Made by a program: the position numbers and the translations under genes
Origin: Lumbricus terrestris
Lineage: Eukaryota > Annelida > Clitellata > Crassiclitellata > Lumbricidae
Reading direction: 5' to 3'
Length of the DNA stretch: 64,000 nucleotides
Assembly: GCA_949752735.1 (NCBI GenBank)
Contig: OX457042.1
Location: 31,050,116 to 31,114,115, forward strand
Part shown: piece by piece, positions 10,477 through 20,613 of the stretch
How positions within the stretch are numbered: the first letter of the stretch is position 1
How the letters are laid out: each line of letters begins with the position of its first letter
Notes under the pieces: model-generated
The model's input: the letters and a program-made list of their open reading frames with translations, nothing else
Told to the model about the DNA's origin: nothing
The model's database searches: none

Positions 10477-11759
10477 CAGGGGTTCTCAACCTTTTTCGTC
10501 CCGCGACACACTTAAACATGCTATCAAATTTGGCGACACACCATTCAATCGTCATATGTAAATGTCGTAAAAATATAAAAAAGTGTCAAAGTTTTAACAT
10601 GTCTATTTATTTCAAATTTGCTCTAAAACTTATTTATCCCTCTAAAATGCTAAACTACATGCTGACATTTTTAATAAATCAAAATAATTATATTGAATTT
10701 CTTTCCAATTTTTATTATTCTAAAATTCTAAATTATTCTTCTGATCCCAATCTATAGTTGTTTCTACAACTCGACGTCAATTTAGCCACCTGATTACTAA
10801 GACCTTGTAGTCCTAACCGTTAATGGGATCTTTATTCTCGAATTTTTCTTTGGATCATATTAAAACGCTGAAAGGGCACCTCCGACAAGTTTGTTCCGAT
10901 TCTTGTTCTTTATGTTGATCATCCGCGCCTCAGATTCACATATCCGCGCCTCAGATTCACATTTCCGAGCCTCAGATTCACATTTCGGTGTGACCTTGCG
11001 CGCGTTACAAATTTATATTTATTATTATCTGAGAAAAACCCTGCTCAGATAAGTAGGAGCTATGAAAGGAAACCAGCTCTTTGATAGCTTTGCTTGCAAG
11101 TGATGTGTAATGTTCTTCCTTGTACGTCTTTGCCCAGAACTGAGTTCAATTATTGCTTATACAATGTAATATGATTCCAGATTGAAGGACATGTCATGTC
11201 CTTCAATCTTGTCTTCTTAATATCAGCATCTGCAGAGGATGGCTAAATTTACGTTTTCTTACGATAAATTTTTCCATTTCGATTGCTGACTTAGCCTAGG
11301 TTAACGGGTAAAAGTTTTCTAACAGGTGCAATCGCAAACGTGTTTACATAGCCCTATGTCATTGTCATATCCGTTTAACATAAACGTCATAACTACCCCA
11401 GACCGCGCCGTAAAATAGATAGATAAATAAATAGAGAGCAACAAATTCTCATTGCAGTCATCCGCTAAACGTCCAAATTTCTTGTAGGTAAAGGAAGTCA
11501 GTGTATAATGTATGAACAACGGACGTGTACTGTGAAAATTTAATAGACTGATGTTATTTAGGATTATTTCATGTAATCATTGGCCTACTGCGTTGTGTCG
11601 GTTTGGAAAAAGAAACGAAGATAATTTATTATCATTATTATTAATTCGCGACACACCAATTCTTCGCGACACACCAGCGACACACCACTTTTACGCGACA
11701 CACCGCCGGTCAAGTCGCGACACACCAGTGTGTCGCGACACACCGGTTGAGAACCCCTG
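10477..11759. mobile_element. hAT (Charlie-like) element, TIR CAGGGGTTCTCAACC
   Basis: Ends CAGGGGTTCTCAACCTTTTT and GGTTGAGAACCCCTG with a perfect 8-bp duplication GTCTATAT (10469-10476 and 11760-11767). Subterminal GCGACACACC words repeat at both ends, as is common in hAT elements. Inside is a 21-bp triplicate (10921-10983) and a retroelement 3' end (GGTGTGACCTTGCGCGCG at 10987). No intact transposase is present. Confidence 0.9.
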
Positions 11760-11774
11760 GTCTATATGTAATAT

Positions 11775-12082
11775 CAGCGGCGCCCGCAGGCGTACGCACT
11801 TACGCAAGTGCGTACAGCAGCGGCGCTCGCAGACGTACGCACATACGTAAGTGCGTACAGCGCGATGACGCAAAAGGTATGTTTTTGTGAAATTGTAGGT
11901 TGATGACTAAAAAAAAATCAGTTTTTTTGGCGGATAGAAAAGGTATGTTTTTGGGAAATTCTAGGCTGATGACTATAAAAAAAGGTAATCAGTTTTTTCG
12001 GCGACCTAACGAAAATTTTTCCCTGTTCGCCCCTCCTTCGAAAATTTCTGTGCGTACAAAAAAAATCCTGCGGGCGCCGCTG
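11775..12082. mobile_element. hAT-like MITE, TIR CAGCGGCGCCCGCAGG
   Basis: Ends CAGCGGCGCCCGCAGG and CCTGCGGGCGCCGCTG with a perfect 8-bp duplication TGTAATAT (11767-11774 and 12083-12090). The inside holds two hairpins built on GTACGCACTT...AAGTGCGTAC and two A-rich copies of the GATGACTAAAA module (near 11902 and 11967). Confidence 0.9.
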
Positions 12083-12084
12083 TG

Positions 12085-12085
<1 letters not shown>

Positions 12086-12128
<43 letters not shown>
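12086..12128. repeat. (TA)n microsatellite
   Basis: An uninterrupted AT dinucleotide tract between the MITE at 11775-12082 and the mariner-like element starting at 12131. Confidence 0.95.
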
Positions 12129-12130
<2 letters not shown>

Positions 12131-12362
12131 CAGGGTGGGCCAGCAGGAATGCAACAACTTTCACGCCTTATAACTTGAACAAATTTTATCTCAGCTATTA
12201 ATATTCGAAAGTCCCATTTTCTTGCCATAAAACTGCACGAAAAAACAAGTCTGAAACTGAATACCGCATGTCAATGCTAAACAATAACATTACATAGGCC
12301 TAGTACTAACAATTAATAACAATTAATAGCTTGAGTGAATTTGCCATTAGTCAAACAAATGC

Positions 12363-12642
12363 TCAATATGTCCACCACACGTGCTTCAATGACTGCATCA
12401 ACACGAGACGACCACTGATCGATGGCTGAGTCCACCAGTGATTTTGGTTATTTATTTCAGCCCAGCAGCAAAGAATCACTTCCTTCAAATGTCCAACGTC
12501 ACGTATCGGTTCATGATAGACCAGTTGCTGAAGACAACCCCAGATCGAATAGTCAACCGGGTTTAAATCCGGACTGTTCGGTGGCCGGTTCTCCGGTTCA
12601 ATAAACTCTGGCACGTTAGCGTTCAGATAGGCAACCGTATGA
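12363..12642 (-). pseudogene. Mariner-like transposase, C-terminal piece
   Basis: Reads HTVAYLNANVPEFIEPENRP, PNSPDLNPVDYSIWG, QLVYHEPIRDVGHLKEVI, then W-A-E-I. This is the third catalytic block (SPDLNPVDY-x-I-W) and the following helices of mariner-type transposases, which cut and rejoin element ends in the nucleus. The final part (AIDQWSSRVDAVIEAR) is in another frame, so at least one frameshift is present. Its N-terminal partner lies at 15770-15960, separated by the retroelement insertion between R-S-R-H-T and V-A-Y-L. Confidence 0.85.
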
Positions 12643-12869
12643 GGTATTCATTCGGACATTTATATAGCGCTCCTTCAAGAAAAACTACTCAGAGGCGCTC
12701 CCAACTCCAGCGCGCACATAAAGAACAGTTTTAAGTTTAGTAAGGAAGGATCCTGGTAGAGTCCCAGGATTTAGGCGTAGCTCAAAAGGAAGGCCATTCC
12801 AGACCACTGGTCCAACCACAGAAAAGGCTCGATCCTTCATGGTAGTAGTACGAGCAAAAGGAACTAAGA
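12643..12869 (-). mobile_element. CR1/L2-like retroelement 3' end, part 2
   Basis: The - strand reads VPFARTTTMKDRAFSVVGPV, VWNGLPFELRLNPGTLPG, then FLTKLKTVLY, an SINE-like 3' end and a GAATGAATACC tail. It joins the 5' part at 15205-15362 across the foldback element. The insertion is flanked by the duplication GTATGA (12637-12642 and 15363-15368). Without the foldback it is about 395 bp, so it is strongly 5'-truncated, as expected from target-primed reverse transcription. Confidence 0.85.
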
Positions 12870-12879
12870 GGACTCCTCT

Positions 12880-15194
12880 GGCACCCCGTCATAATAGCCC
12901 GGTCAAAATAGCCCCGTCAAAACAGCCCCGTCATAATCGCCCAATGACAAAATAGCCCCGTCAAAATCGCCCAGCGACACAATAGCCCCGTCAAAATAGC
13001 CCCGTCAGAACAGCCCGGGGCTATTTTGTCGGGAACCGGCAAAGTCGCGGAAGAACACGATTTTCGTAGAAAAAAGACCGACGACGAAATTAACGTCTTT
13101 TCAAGGAAGCCGAATTGATGGAAATAATGCTTGTAAAGTTTAAGATGGCTTCCGGAAATGATCGCGTTGGTAAATAGAACTATTAATAGAAGTCGGATTT
13201 AAGCCTTTTCGTCAATCCAGCCTCTATTTAAGATCTATAAAACCTTCATCCAGTCTCGATTTCTCGAGCGTTTTATCATCCATCCAGCTTCTATTTAAGA
13301 TATAATTACCTTTATCCCGCTTCCATTTCATAAGCGTTATATGACTCATCTAGCTTCTAATTCATGCATATATATAAACCTTGATCACACTTCCATTTCT
13401 GAAGCGTTTTATCACTCATCCAGTTTCTATTTCAGATATACAAAACCTTCATCCAGCTTCCATTTCTTAAGCGTTTATCATTCATCCAGCATCTAGTTAA
13501 GATATAAAATACCTTGTACCGCTTCGATTTATCGAGCGTTTTATCACGCATCCAGCCTCTATTTAAGATCTATGAAAGCATTAATCCAGCTTCTATTTAA
13601 GATTCATAAAATCTTCATCCCGCTTCCATTTCTTAAGTATTTTGTCATTCATCCAGCTTCTACTTCAGATTAATAAAACCTTCATCCAGTTTCCATTTCT
13701 TAAGCGTGTATCATTCACAAGGCCGTAGCCAGGATTTGATTTCGGGGGGTGTTTTCACTCACCAATTTCTCTTCCCCAAAAGACTGATGACCTTTTTTAG
13801 TCATCCGGCATATTTCGGGGGGTGTTTTCATGGTTTTATTTCATGGTTTTTACATCATGTGCTCGTAAATGCATTATATTATTTTTCACATTTTCCATTT
13901 CGGGGGGTGTTCAAACACCCAAAACAACCCCCTAGCTACGGCCTTGATCATTCATCCAGCTTCCATTTAAGATGTAAAATACCTTTATCCATTCATCCAG
14001 CCTCCATTTCTTAAGCGTTTATCATTCATCCAACTTCTATTTAGGATATAAAATACCTTGATCCCGCTTCGATTTATCGAGCGTTTTATCACTCATCCAG
14101 CCTCTGTTTCGGATCTATGAAAGCATTAATCTAACTTCTACTTAAGATCTATAAAACCTTCATTCCGCTTCCATTTCTTAAGCGTTTTATCACTCATCCA
14201 GGTACATGTTTTATTCTTTATGACGTTGATTGCTTTTCAAAGTATTCTTTTTATGGCGGTTTCTTATATTTCGCATTAGAGTTTGTTTGGCTCGAAATGC
14301 CCGGTGACAAAAAAATCACTAGCTGGATGGATGATAAAATGCTTGAGAAATCAAAGCGGGATAAAGGTATTTTACATCTGAAATAGAAGCTGGATTAATG
14401 ATAATGCGCTTGTGAAATCGAAGCGAGATCAAGGTATTTTATATCTTAAATAGAAGCTGGTTGAATGATAAAGCGCTTGAGAAATGGAAGCTGGATGAAG
14501 GTTTTATAGATCTTAAATAGAAGCTGGATTGATGTTTTTATAGATCTGAAATAGAAGCTGGATGAATGATAAAATGCTTAAGAAATTGAAGCTGGATGAA
14601 GGTTTTTATATATCTGAAATAGAAGCTGGATCAATGATAAAACTCTTAAGAATTGGAAGCTGGATGAAGGTTTTTAGATCTTAAATAGAAGCTATAGATT
14701 AATGTTTTTATATTTCTGAAATAGAAGCTGGATGAATGATAAAACGCTTGAGAAATCGAAGCTGGATGAAGGTATTTTATATGTCTGAAATGTAAGCTGG
14801 ATGAATGATAAAACTCTTAAGAATTGGAAGCTGGATAAAGGTTTTATAGATCTTAAATAGAAGCTAGATTAATGTTTTGATAGATCTGAAATAGAAGCTG
14901 GATGCATGATAAAATGTTTAAGAAATGGAAGCTGGGTGAAGGTTTTTTATATTTCTGAAATAGAAGTTCTGGAACTGAGTTGTCGGTGGCGTCTTTGACT
15001 AGACTATTTTCACGGAACTGTTTACCTGGGCTGTTTTGACGGGGCTATTTCGACGGGGCTATTTTGTCGGGAACTACTTTTTTCGGGGCTGTTGTGTCGG
15101 TGGGCGATTATGACGGGGCTGTTTTGTCGGTGGGCGATTATGACGGGGCTGTTTTGACGGGGCTGTTTTGACCGGGCTATTTTGACGGATCACC
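12880..15194. mobile_element. Foldback-type element with tandem-repeat arms
   Basis: Two long inverted arms flank a short centre (about 14215-14309). Each arm has an outer array of CCCCGTCAAAA(T/C)AGC words (12890-13025 and about 15000-15190) and an inner array of units of roughly 65-70 bp (GCTTCTATTTAAGATCTATA, then AAACCTTCATCCAGCTTCCA and TTAAGCGTTTTATCATTCAT). A 10-bp duplication GGACTC(C)TCT / GGACTCCCCT with one mismatch flanks it (12870-12879 and 15195-15204). Tandem-built inverted arms and a 9-10 bp duplication are features of foldback or Mutator-like elements. There are no ORFs. Confidence 0.85.
13718..13946. mobile_element. hAT-like MITE, TIR CAAGGCCGTAGC, copy 1
   Basis: Ends CAAGGCCGTAGCCAGG and CTAGCTACGGCCTTG with a perfect 8-bp duplication ATCATTCA (13710-13717 and 13947-13954), made from the foldback arm unit it interrupts. 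Subterminal TTTCGGGGGGTGTT words repeat. The hairpin module is at about 13777-13799. Other copies: 36299-36651 and 45850-46062. Confidence 0.92.
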
Positions 15195-15204
15195 GGACTC
15201 CCCT

Positions 15205-15362
15205 ATCAGCAGAGCGTAGCTGACGACGTCCTTGGATACCCAATGTAGAGCTGCATAGCTCACGGAGGTAAGTTGGGGCAAGGCCCTGACAACATCGCCA
15301 TACCAATGCAGCTACCCTGAACTCGATACGCTGGCGAATAGGGAGCCAGTGAAGTACCTCAG
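15205..15362 (-). mobile_element. CR1/L2-like retroelement, part 1 (RT C-terminal region)
   Basis: The - strand reads EVLHWLPIRQRIEFRVAALV then WRCCQGLAPTYLRELC and GRRQLRSADRGV, the standard thumb-to-C-terminus region of CR1/L2 reverse transcriptases (LHWLPI.QRI..K...L..., GLAP.YL..L). It continues at 12643-12869 after the foldback element. It is 5'-truncated exactly here, next to its GTATGA duplication. Confidence 0.88.
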
Positions 15363-15385
15363 GTATGACGTGAACGATGTGCCGG

Positions 15386-15765
15386 TGTCGCGTGACAGAG
15401 TCTCCCCCTAAAAGTCTCCCCCGGAGATTTTATTTCGAAACAGATTCTCCCTCGGCGGATCTGTTCTAGAATAAATTCGCCCCCCGGAGACTATATTCTG
15501 AAATAAAGTCTCCGGTGGGAGAGAATATTTCCTCCGTCTACGAAACAAAGTCTCCCCCGCTGAGCGTGAAATCGGCTTCAGTCGCATAAAATTTATAGAT
15601 CAGCATATTAAACCGTTAGTTTACGTTGCTACATTATTTAATACGAACATGTGTATACTTTTATACGTTTACACCAGAAAAATGTCTTCCTATACAGATT
15701 TTCAGCCAGGGGAGATTTTGTTTCGGGGGGAGACTTTGTATCGGGGGAGACTTTATTTCGTGACA
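15386..15765. mobile_element. MITE with TIR TGTC(G/A)CG and AGTCTCCCCC subterminal repeats
   Basis: The left end TGTCGCGTGACAGAGTCTCC and the right end, reversed, TGTCACGAAATAAAGTCTCC are flanked by CCGG (15382-15385 and 15766-15769). AGTCTCCCCC words occur several times near both ends. Removing it restores the mariner reading G-A-P-A-H-R. The superfamily is uncertain because the duplication is only 4 bp. Confidence 0.75.
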
Positions 15766-15769
15766 CCGG

Positions 15770-15960
15770 CGCTCCATCTTGCTGAAAGATGTAGACCTAA
15801 CCATCAACTCCAGACAGTTGGCAGTTCTCTCGCGAGTACTTCATCGCAGTAATAAACACATGTTCACCTTGACATTTGGAGCAACAAAGAATGGCGCCGT
15901 CTTTACAAGCTTTGAAACAGCCAACGACGCCATCACACTGTGCGAAAAGTGCTTCCTGCC
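15770..15960 (-). pseudogene. Mariner-like transposase, central piece
   Basis: Reads KHFSHSVMASLAVSKLVKTA then PFFVAPNVKVN and, after a stop and frame change, VYIFQQDGAP. The last block carries the second catalytic Asp (QQD). It is the middle of the DDE domain, broken by frameshifts and a stop. Confidence 0.82.
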
Positions 15961-16490
15961 CTTCAGAAGCCGAGCAGGCGCAACCACACGCTTAAGGCTA
16001 ACGAATGACTCGAGAAACGAATGACAGATGAAAAAAATCTACAGAACATGGTTCCAGACGACAATATCCTCACGGTTCCGCCCACAAACACTCAGAATGA
16101 CCGTGTGCATGCCAAATTAGCTTTTTGACATAGGCTACGGTAGGCCTATTCAGTAACAGACTTTTGTTTTTTCATGCAGTCTTATGGCAAGAAAATGGGA
16201 CTTCGAATATTAATAGCATTATCTCAAGACGTCGTGGTAATAGCATCTCTTAGATATTTTGCAGAATGCTATAATGGATAATTGTTTTGAATATGTTGAA
16301 TCTGATATATTGGACAAGACGCTGAGAAAAAAATTGTTCAAGTAATAAGACATCAATTTGCTGCATTCCTGCAGGCCCACCTTGTATACATACCATAGAA
16401 TAACTTATTAAGCGCAGATTAGGACAGTAGGCCTATCTATTCATTGTGTAGCCTACTAAACGAGATATAATTCTTACAGTCGATACTTTG

Positions 16491-17819
16491 CTAGCGAACT
16501 TGCTGTATTCCTCTGTAGGCAATTTTCAGGGTTTCAAATGTCTCATTCTTTTGAACGTATATATCACACCACTTCCAAATGTTGTCCCCGCAGCACAAAG
16601 GGTGAGTGCGAATCAGTTTCGGCTTCTCAGCATCGCTAACCGGGACACGTTGGCGTGCACTATTCGCATACGAAGTCCAGTTAAGTCTGACATCCTGCAC
16701 ACCTACTCCTCTCCACGCAATTCCGAAAGGCTTGACGACACGATCAAACATGAACCCCCAGTGTTTCTGAGGCCAGGCGTATTCGATGACGTAGGAACCT
16801 TCAGGCATAAACATCGACCACTGTAGTCCAGCTCCCTGAACACCTATGAAAACATTCGAAGTTTGCATAATCTCAAGCTGATAGAGAATTGATTTTCCAC
16901 TAAAGTCAACGATTCTTAAATTCTTAAATCCGACCTCTTTCGCGAAAGAAAGCACTTCGTCAGCATTTATGATGCGCCTATCTTGACGTTCCAAAATGGT
17001 CACATAGAGGTCGTTGGCGTTTCTATTGTTGTGTTTTGTCAGGTTGTAATAGCGCAGAACGTGGTCGATGACATCACGCTTGCGAGATAACAAAGGCATG
17101 CTGCCAAAGACGGCATGCCGGAAGCAGGTGTGGTTAGGAAGATTATAAAAGACGTCGAGAAAGTCGTCGATGTACAAAGATCGCAGAAGTTCTTCGAATC
17201 TGCGTCTCGACATGACTCTGTCGCTAACCGATCTGACATTAGGTGTTCGGTATAGGATTTGATTGCGAGCCCCTGGGTGTAGCCGATTGCTAAGAGCAAT
17301 GACGCTGTAGAGGGGAATGAATTCATCATTGAAGAAATGATAAACATTTCCGGGCCAGGTTGTATCGATAAAGAATGCCGTATCTCTAAGGTACCCATTT
17401 TGTCCGGATGGTAGAACTTGTTGTTGGAAGTGGATCTCCCAGTGGTTCCACTTAGAGTGTGGGGATCCGGCCACCTTCATTGTAGTCCTTGCCCCATCTA
17501 CTTTGGTATTGTTTCCGTAGATCACAATTTCTTTTGTTTCGCTGAAAGTCATTCCCAACTTTCCTAATTTTCTTTCCCACCTTGGTGTTGCTAATTCTTC
17601 AATGCAGACATTTGAGAACGTGTAAACTCCGCTCGTCTGATTTATCACTCGAAATTCATGATTATGCTCGTAAATAACTGGCCTTCTGCCAAGTGTCTCT
17701 CTCTGATGCTTCCACAAGTACGTCGACAGCAGAATGGAGACAGCGCCGAGCATAGATATGCAAAGTTTCAGGCAGTTGCTACCGTTACAATTACGTATAG
17801 ACTCGATACTGAGTCTCAT
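16491..17819 (-). CDS. GT61-family (POMGNT2-like) glycosyltransferase
   Basis: A single-exon gene of 442 residues, starting at the first ATG (MRLSIES; the frame is open three codons further, but only to a TTG). Residues 16-36 form a signal anchor (CLKLCISMLGAVSILLSTYLW region), so this is a type II Golgi/ER membrane enzyme with a lumenal catalytic domain. GT61 features: PGNVYHFFNDEFIPLY near 156-171, FIGVQGAGLQWSMFMPEGSY near 325-344 with the G-x2-G-A-x-L loop that binds the nucleotide sugar, and HPLCCGDNIWKWCDIY near 406-421. The last block resembles the CC-x-N-x2-W-x3-IY end of POMGNT2, which adds GlcNAc to O-mannose on dystroglycan. Several N-glycosylation sites (NQT, NHT, NLT, NWT, NET) fit a lumenal protein. 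It is shorter than POMGNT2 (about 580) and appears to lack the C-terminal FN3 domain. The exact acceptor is unknown. EOGT or a plant-like xylosyltransferase relative are alternatives. Confidence 0.88.
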   Translation of the reverse strand: MRLSIESIRNCNGSNCLKLCISMLGAVSILLSTYLWKHQRETLGRRPVIYEHNHEFRVINQTSGVYTFSNVCIEELATPRWERKLGKLGMTFSETKEIVIYGNNTKVDGARTTMKVAGSPHSKWNHWEIHFQQQVLPSGQNGYLRDTAFFIDTTWPGNVYHFFNDEFIPLYSVIALSNRLHPGARNQILYRTPNVRSVSDRVMSRRRFEELLRSLYIDDFLDVFYNLPNHTCFRHAVFGSMPLLSRKRDVIDHVLRYYNLTKHNNRNANDLYVTILERQDRRIINADEVLSFAKEVGFKNLRIVDFSGKSILYQLEIMQTSNVFIGVQGAGLQWSMFMPEGSYVIEYAWPQKHWGFMFDRVVKPFGIAWRGVGVQDVRLNWTSYANSARQRVPVSDAEKPKLIRTHPLCCGDNIWKWCDIYVQKNETFETLKIAYRGIQQVR

Positions 17820-17919
17820 TTTCGACAATTTTTCGAAATTGATGGATGTTGAGTAAAACAGACGTATTGCAACCGAATATAACCAATGTCAATTACAGAA
17901 GTCACGTTGGGTTGTCGTA

Positions 17920-18797
17920 CGGATTTTTAGTCAAGTTTCAGCGACCCTACAGATGAATCAGACACACTATTAGCTTCAAAACCACCTAGTTGATCAGAAT
18001 CAGAATTATTCGGAACGTTTATTATTATTACGTGATAAATTTCAGGACGACAGTTCATTTCACAATAATGTCAGAAGTAGCCTACAGCAAAGTATACATA
18101 ATTATATGCTGGTAAGTCTATGTATTTGCGTAAAGTTTAACATTTATTGGTAGTAGGCCTATGACTTCCGCATCGGCCAATATTTAATCTTGGCACCTCT
18201 AGTGGGAAATCTCCTCCTCAGAAAAAATTCACAAAATAATTATAGTTTTTGACTGCTACTCACATGACTGTTATAATATACCGTGGTATTATTTACTACT
18301 ATATGATTATGATTATGCTATAATTGTTTGCCATTAAAATGCATGATACTACAAAATCATAATAAGTATTATTTACTGCCATTATTTGTACAAATACACT
18401 GTTTGCAACTGAAATGACAGAAATGACAACCCCTGGAACATTTGACAAAATGATCATAGTATTTAGTTGCTGTTCACAGCTTCACATCATATTGTGCAAA
18501 AAAGTACTTGTGCAAATACTAACTGTAAATTCTACTCATTATTATTACTATTATTATAATAGTATGATATATCATAATAGTTTGAGTTTTGCTTGGATAT
18601 TTGAAAATTCCAACGCTTAGGCCTATAAGGTTTGCTGGTGTCACTGGCTGTCAATGGTAATTCGATTTCCAGAGGCCTTAAATTGGCATAGCAAATTCAC
18701 ACTCTGATTGAAGGTCTGGGCCACTGATCACACAGGGTACAAGTAAATCTGATGGCCAATGCGCAGGTATTACTAACAATCGACCTTAAAATTAATG

Positions 18798-18846
<49 letters not shown>

Positions 18847-19400
18847 TTCTGCATAGGCCTCCCAGCGTATTTATGTTAATGTATAAATTTTCAACTTTTT
18901 TCACTCTGTTTTTTCTTCGTTTTCAGAAAATAAATATGAAAAAGAAATAGGCCTACCTGTAAGCAACTATACAGACATAAGCATTTAGTGGTTGGATTGA
19001 ACATTACGAATTTATACTTACAATCAGTAATTTTTAGATATATTGTTTTATACAGTTATAATTATTATAACCAGTTATCTGAATGGTAGGCTATGTAGAC
19101 AGATAACTGTTTCAGTTCGAAGTTTCGCATAAATCCATATACTCAAGCAAACATGTCATTCTGTTAAACATACAACAGCTACATCGTCTTTAGCAACTGC
19201 ATTTAACGGTTCATGTAAAATGGTCAATGGACATCCCAGAGAATTTGCCAGCAGTCTTTTGTACCGTGAACACTGAATATGTCCATGCAAAAGTGATTAA
19301 AAACTTCTCTGTTCACATTAAATGCTAGGCCACTCAATACAATCATGTCTCAGATATGAACTGAGCGGCATTGTGCAGAGATTGTCTCGTTTAGTGCAAA
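17920..19400. other. Intergenic, AT-rich, no gene seen
   Basis: Upstream of the GT61 gene. It has scattered TAGGCCTA words and a (TA)n tract at 18801-18845. The first few hundred bases should hold the GT61 promoter, but I see no clear TATA box or initiator. Confidence 0.5.
18801..18845. repeat. (TA)n microsatellite
   Basis: A pure AT dinucleotide tract of about 45 bp. Confidence 0.95.
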
Positions 19401-19419
19401 AACGTGGAATCAGCCTTAA

Positions 19420-20613
19420 GATGACACCTTAAAATGCTGCCGTTGCAATGTGGAAATTCAAAAAGTCTCTAATGGGTCACTGAAAAAGTATAGCTATTTT
19501 GTTATGATGACACCGTAAAATGCTGCAATTGCAATATGGAAATTCAAAAAGTTTCTAATGGGTCACTGAAAAAGAACAGCTATAGATTTTGTTAAGATAT
19601 CGACCCCTGCTTAGCGGGACTTGTCCCTTTTGGTGTGCCTATTTGCTCCCCCACTCTTATAAGTTATAATAACTATTCACTTTGAGTATTTTCTTATTGC
19701 GAATTATGTCTATACTTTGTTAAACATACATGTACAATTGAGTTGTTGGGATCAATAAAAATATGTCTTTGTCTATGTCTAAGATGACACCTTAAAATGC
19801 TGCCATTGCAATGTGGACATTCAAAAAGTTTCTAATAACAGGGCTTAAAGCGGTCATGGACGGCGTCCTGGCACTTACTTTCGAGGCAGGACGCCGTCCT
19901 ATCACTTATTTGGGCAGCACTGCCAGGACGGTCGTCCATGACTGCATGGACGCCGTCCAGACAGCCATAGACGGCAGTGCATGACAACACGTTTCTATAG
20001 GACGTTGAGTTTTATGCCCAAATATTTTACAAATATTACAGATATATCATTTTAGATTTCTAGAGTGCTATCTATCCATTGTCTATCCATAATGAGCAAT
20101 TTTATTAAGATGACGTCTTAAAATGCCACCATTGCAGTGACGAAATTCAAACATGCAAACAACGTGGAGAGGACATTTATTGAACTCGTAAACTGTCTTT
20201 CATCAATGAAATTATGAGAAATTTTGTACCGTTACAGTTTGAAGATTTAACAAAAATTTAAACAGCTGAAGAAACACTTTTGAAGCCATAAACCACGACT
20301 ATCGGCACTGAAGTGATGAGCCGTTTAGTTAAAATGACAACCTAAAATGCTATTATTGCAGTGTGGAAATTCGTCAAATTTGAACAATGGGGGAGAAAAC
20401 ATTTCTTGAACTCTGAAACCATATATTTCAGCAACGAAATTATGAGGCATTTTGCAGTCAAGAAATTTGACAGATTTAAACAATAGCAGGGCTCTGCAGG
20501 AGACACTTTTGAAGTCGAAAACCACGACTATCAGCAGTGTTCTAAGAAATGATGAGCATTTTCGTCATAATGACAGTCTAAAATGCTACCATTGCAGCGT
20601 AGAAATTCAAAAA
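19420..20613 (+). repeat. Diverged array of six cysteine-pair motif units
   Basis: Six copies of a 45-bp motif begin at 19420, 19506, 19783, 20109, 20333 and 20569. Read in one frame each gives (D/N)D-x-L-K-C-x-x-C-(N/S)-x-(E/D)-I-Q, for example NDSLKCYHCSVEIQK. The last three lie in longer units of 224 and 236 bp that also share GAAATTATGAG and AACCACGACTATC. Stops separate the copies, but the final unit lies in an 88-codon open frame (20452-20718). It could be a run of decayed or mini-exons coding a zinc-binding half-motif, or simply a non-coding tandem repeat. Confidence 0.6.
19845..19985. repeat. Palindrome-rich dispersed repeat (GGACG.CGTCC), copy 1
   Basis: Repeated TCATGGACGGCGTCCTGGCA, CAGGACGCCGTCC and ATGGACGCCGTCCA words in both orientations. 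A related copy is at 23040-23215. No terminal repeats could be fixed. Confidence 0.55.

Larger units (their letters stand above)
12131..16384 (-). mobile_element. Mariner-like (IS630/Tc1) element, outer shell of a nest
   Basis: The left end CAGGGTGGGCCAGCAGGAAT and the right end, reversed, CAAGGTGGGCCTGCAGGAAT are flanked by TA. Similarity continues inward for about 150 bp (TTGAACAA, TATTAATATTCGAA, CCCATTTTCTTGCCATAA), with an extra segment of roughly 100 bp in the right arm. Two pieces of a DD34D-type transposase lie inside on the - strand. The interior is split by a CR1-like insertion, a foldback element and two MITEs, which account for most of the 4.25 kb. Confidence 0.88.

Noticed and set aside
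16488..17398. ORFs on both strands overlapping the GT61 gene
   Set aside because: Shadows of the glycosyltransferase frame, without their own motifs.
17820..17828. Start of the GT61 protein three codons upstream
   Set aside because: The codon at 17828-17826 is TTG, not ATG; the first ATG is at 17819.
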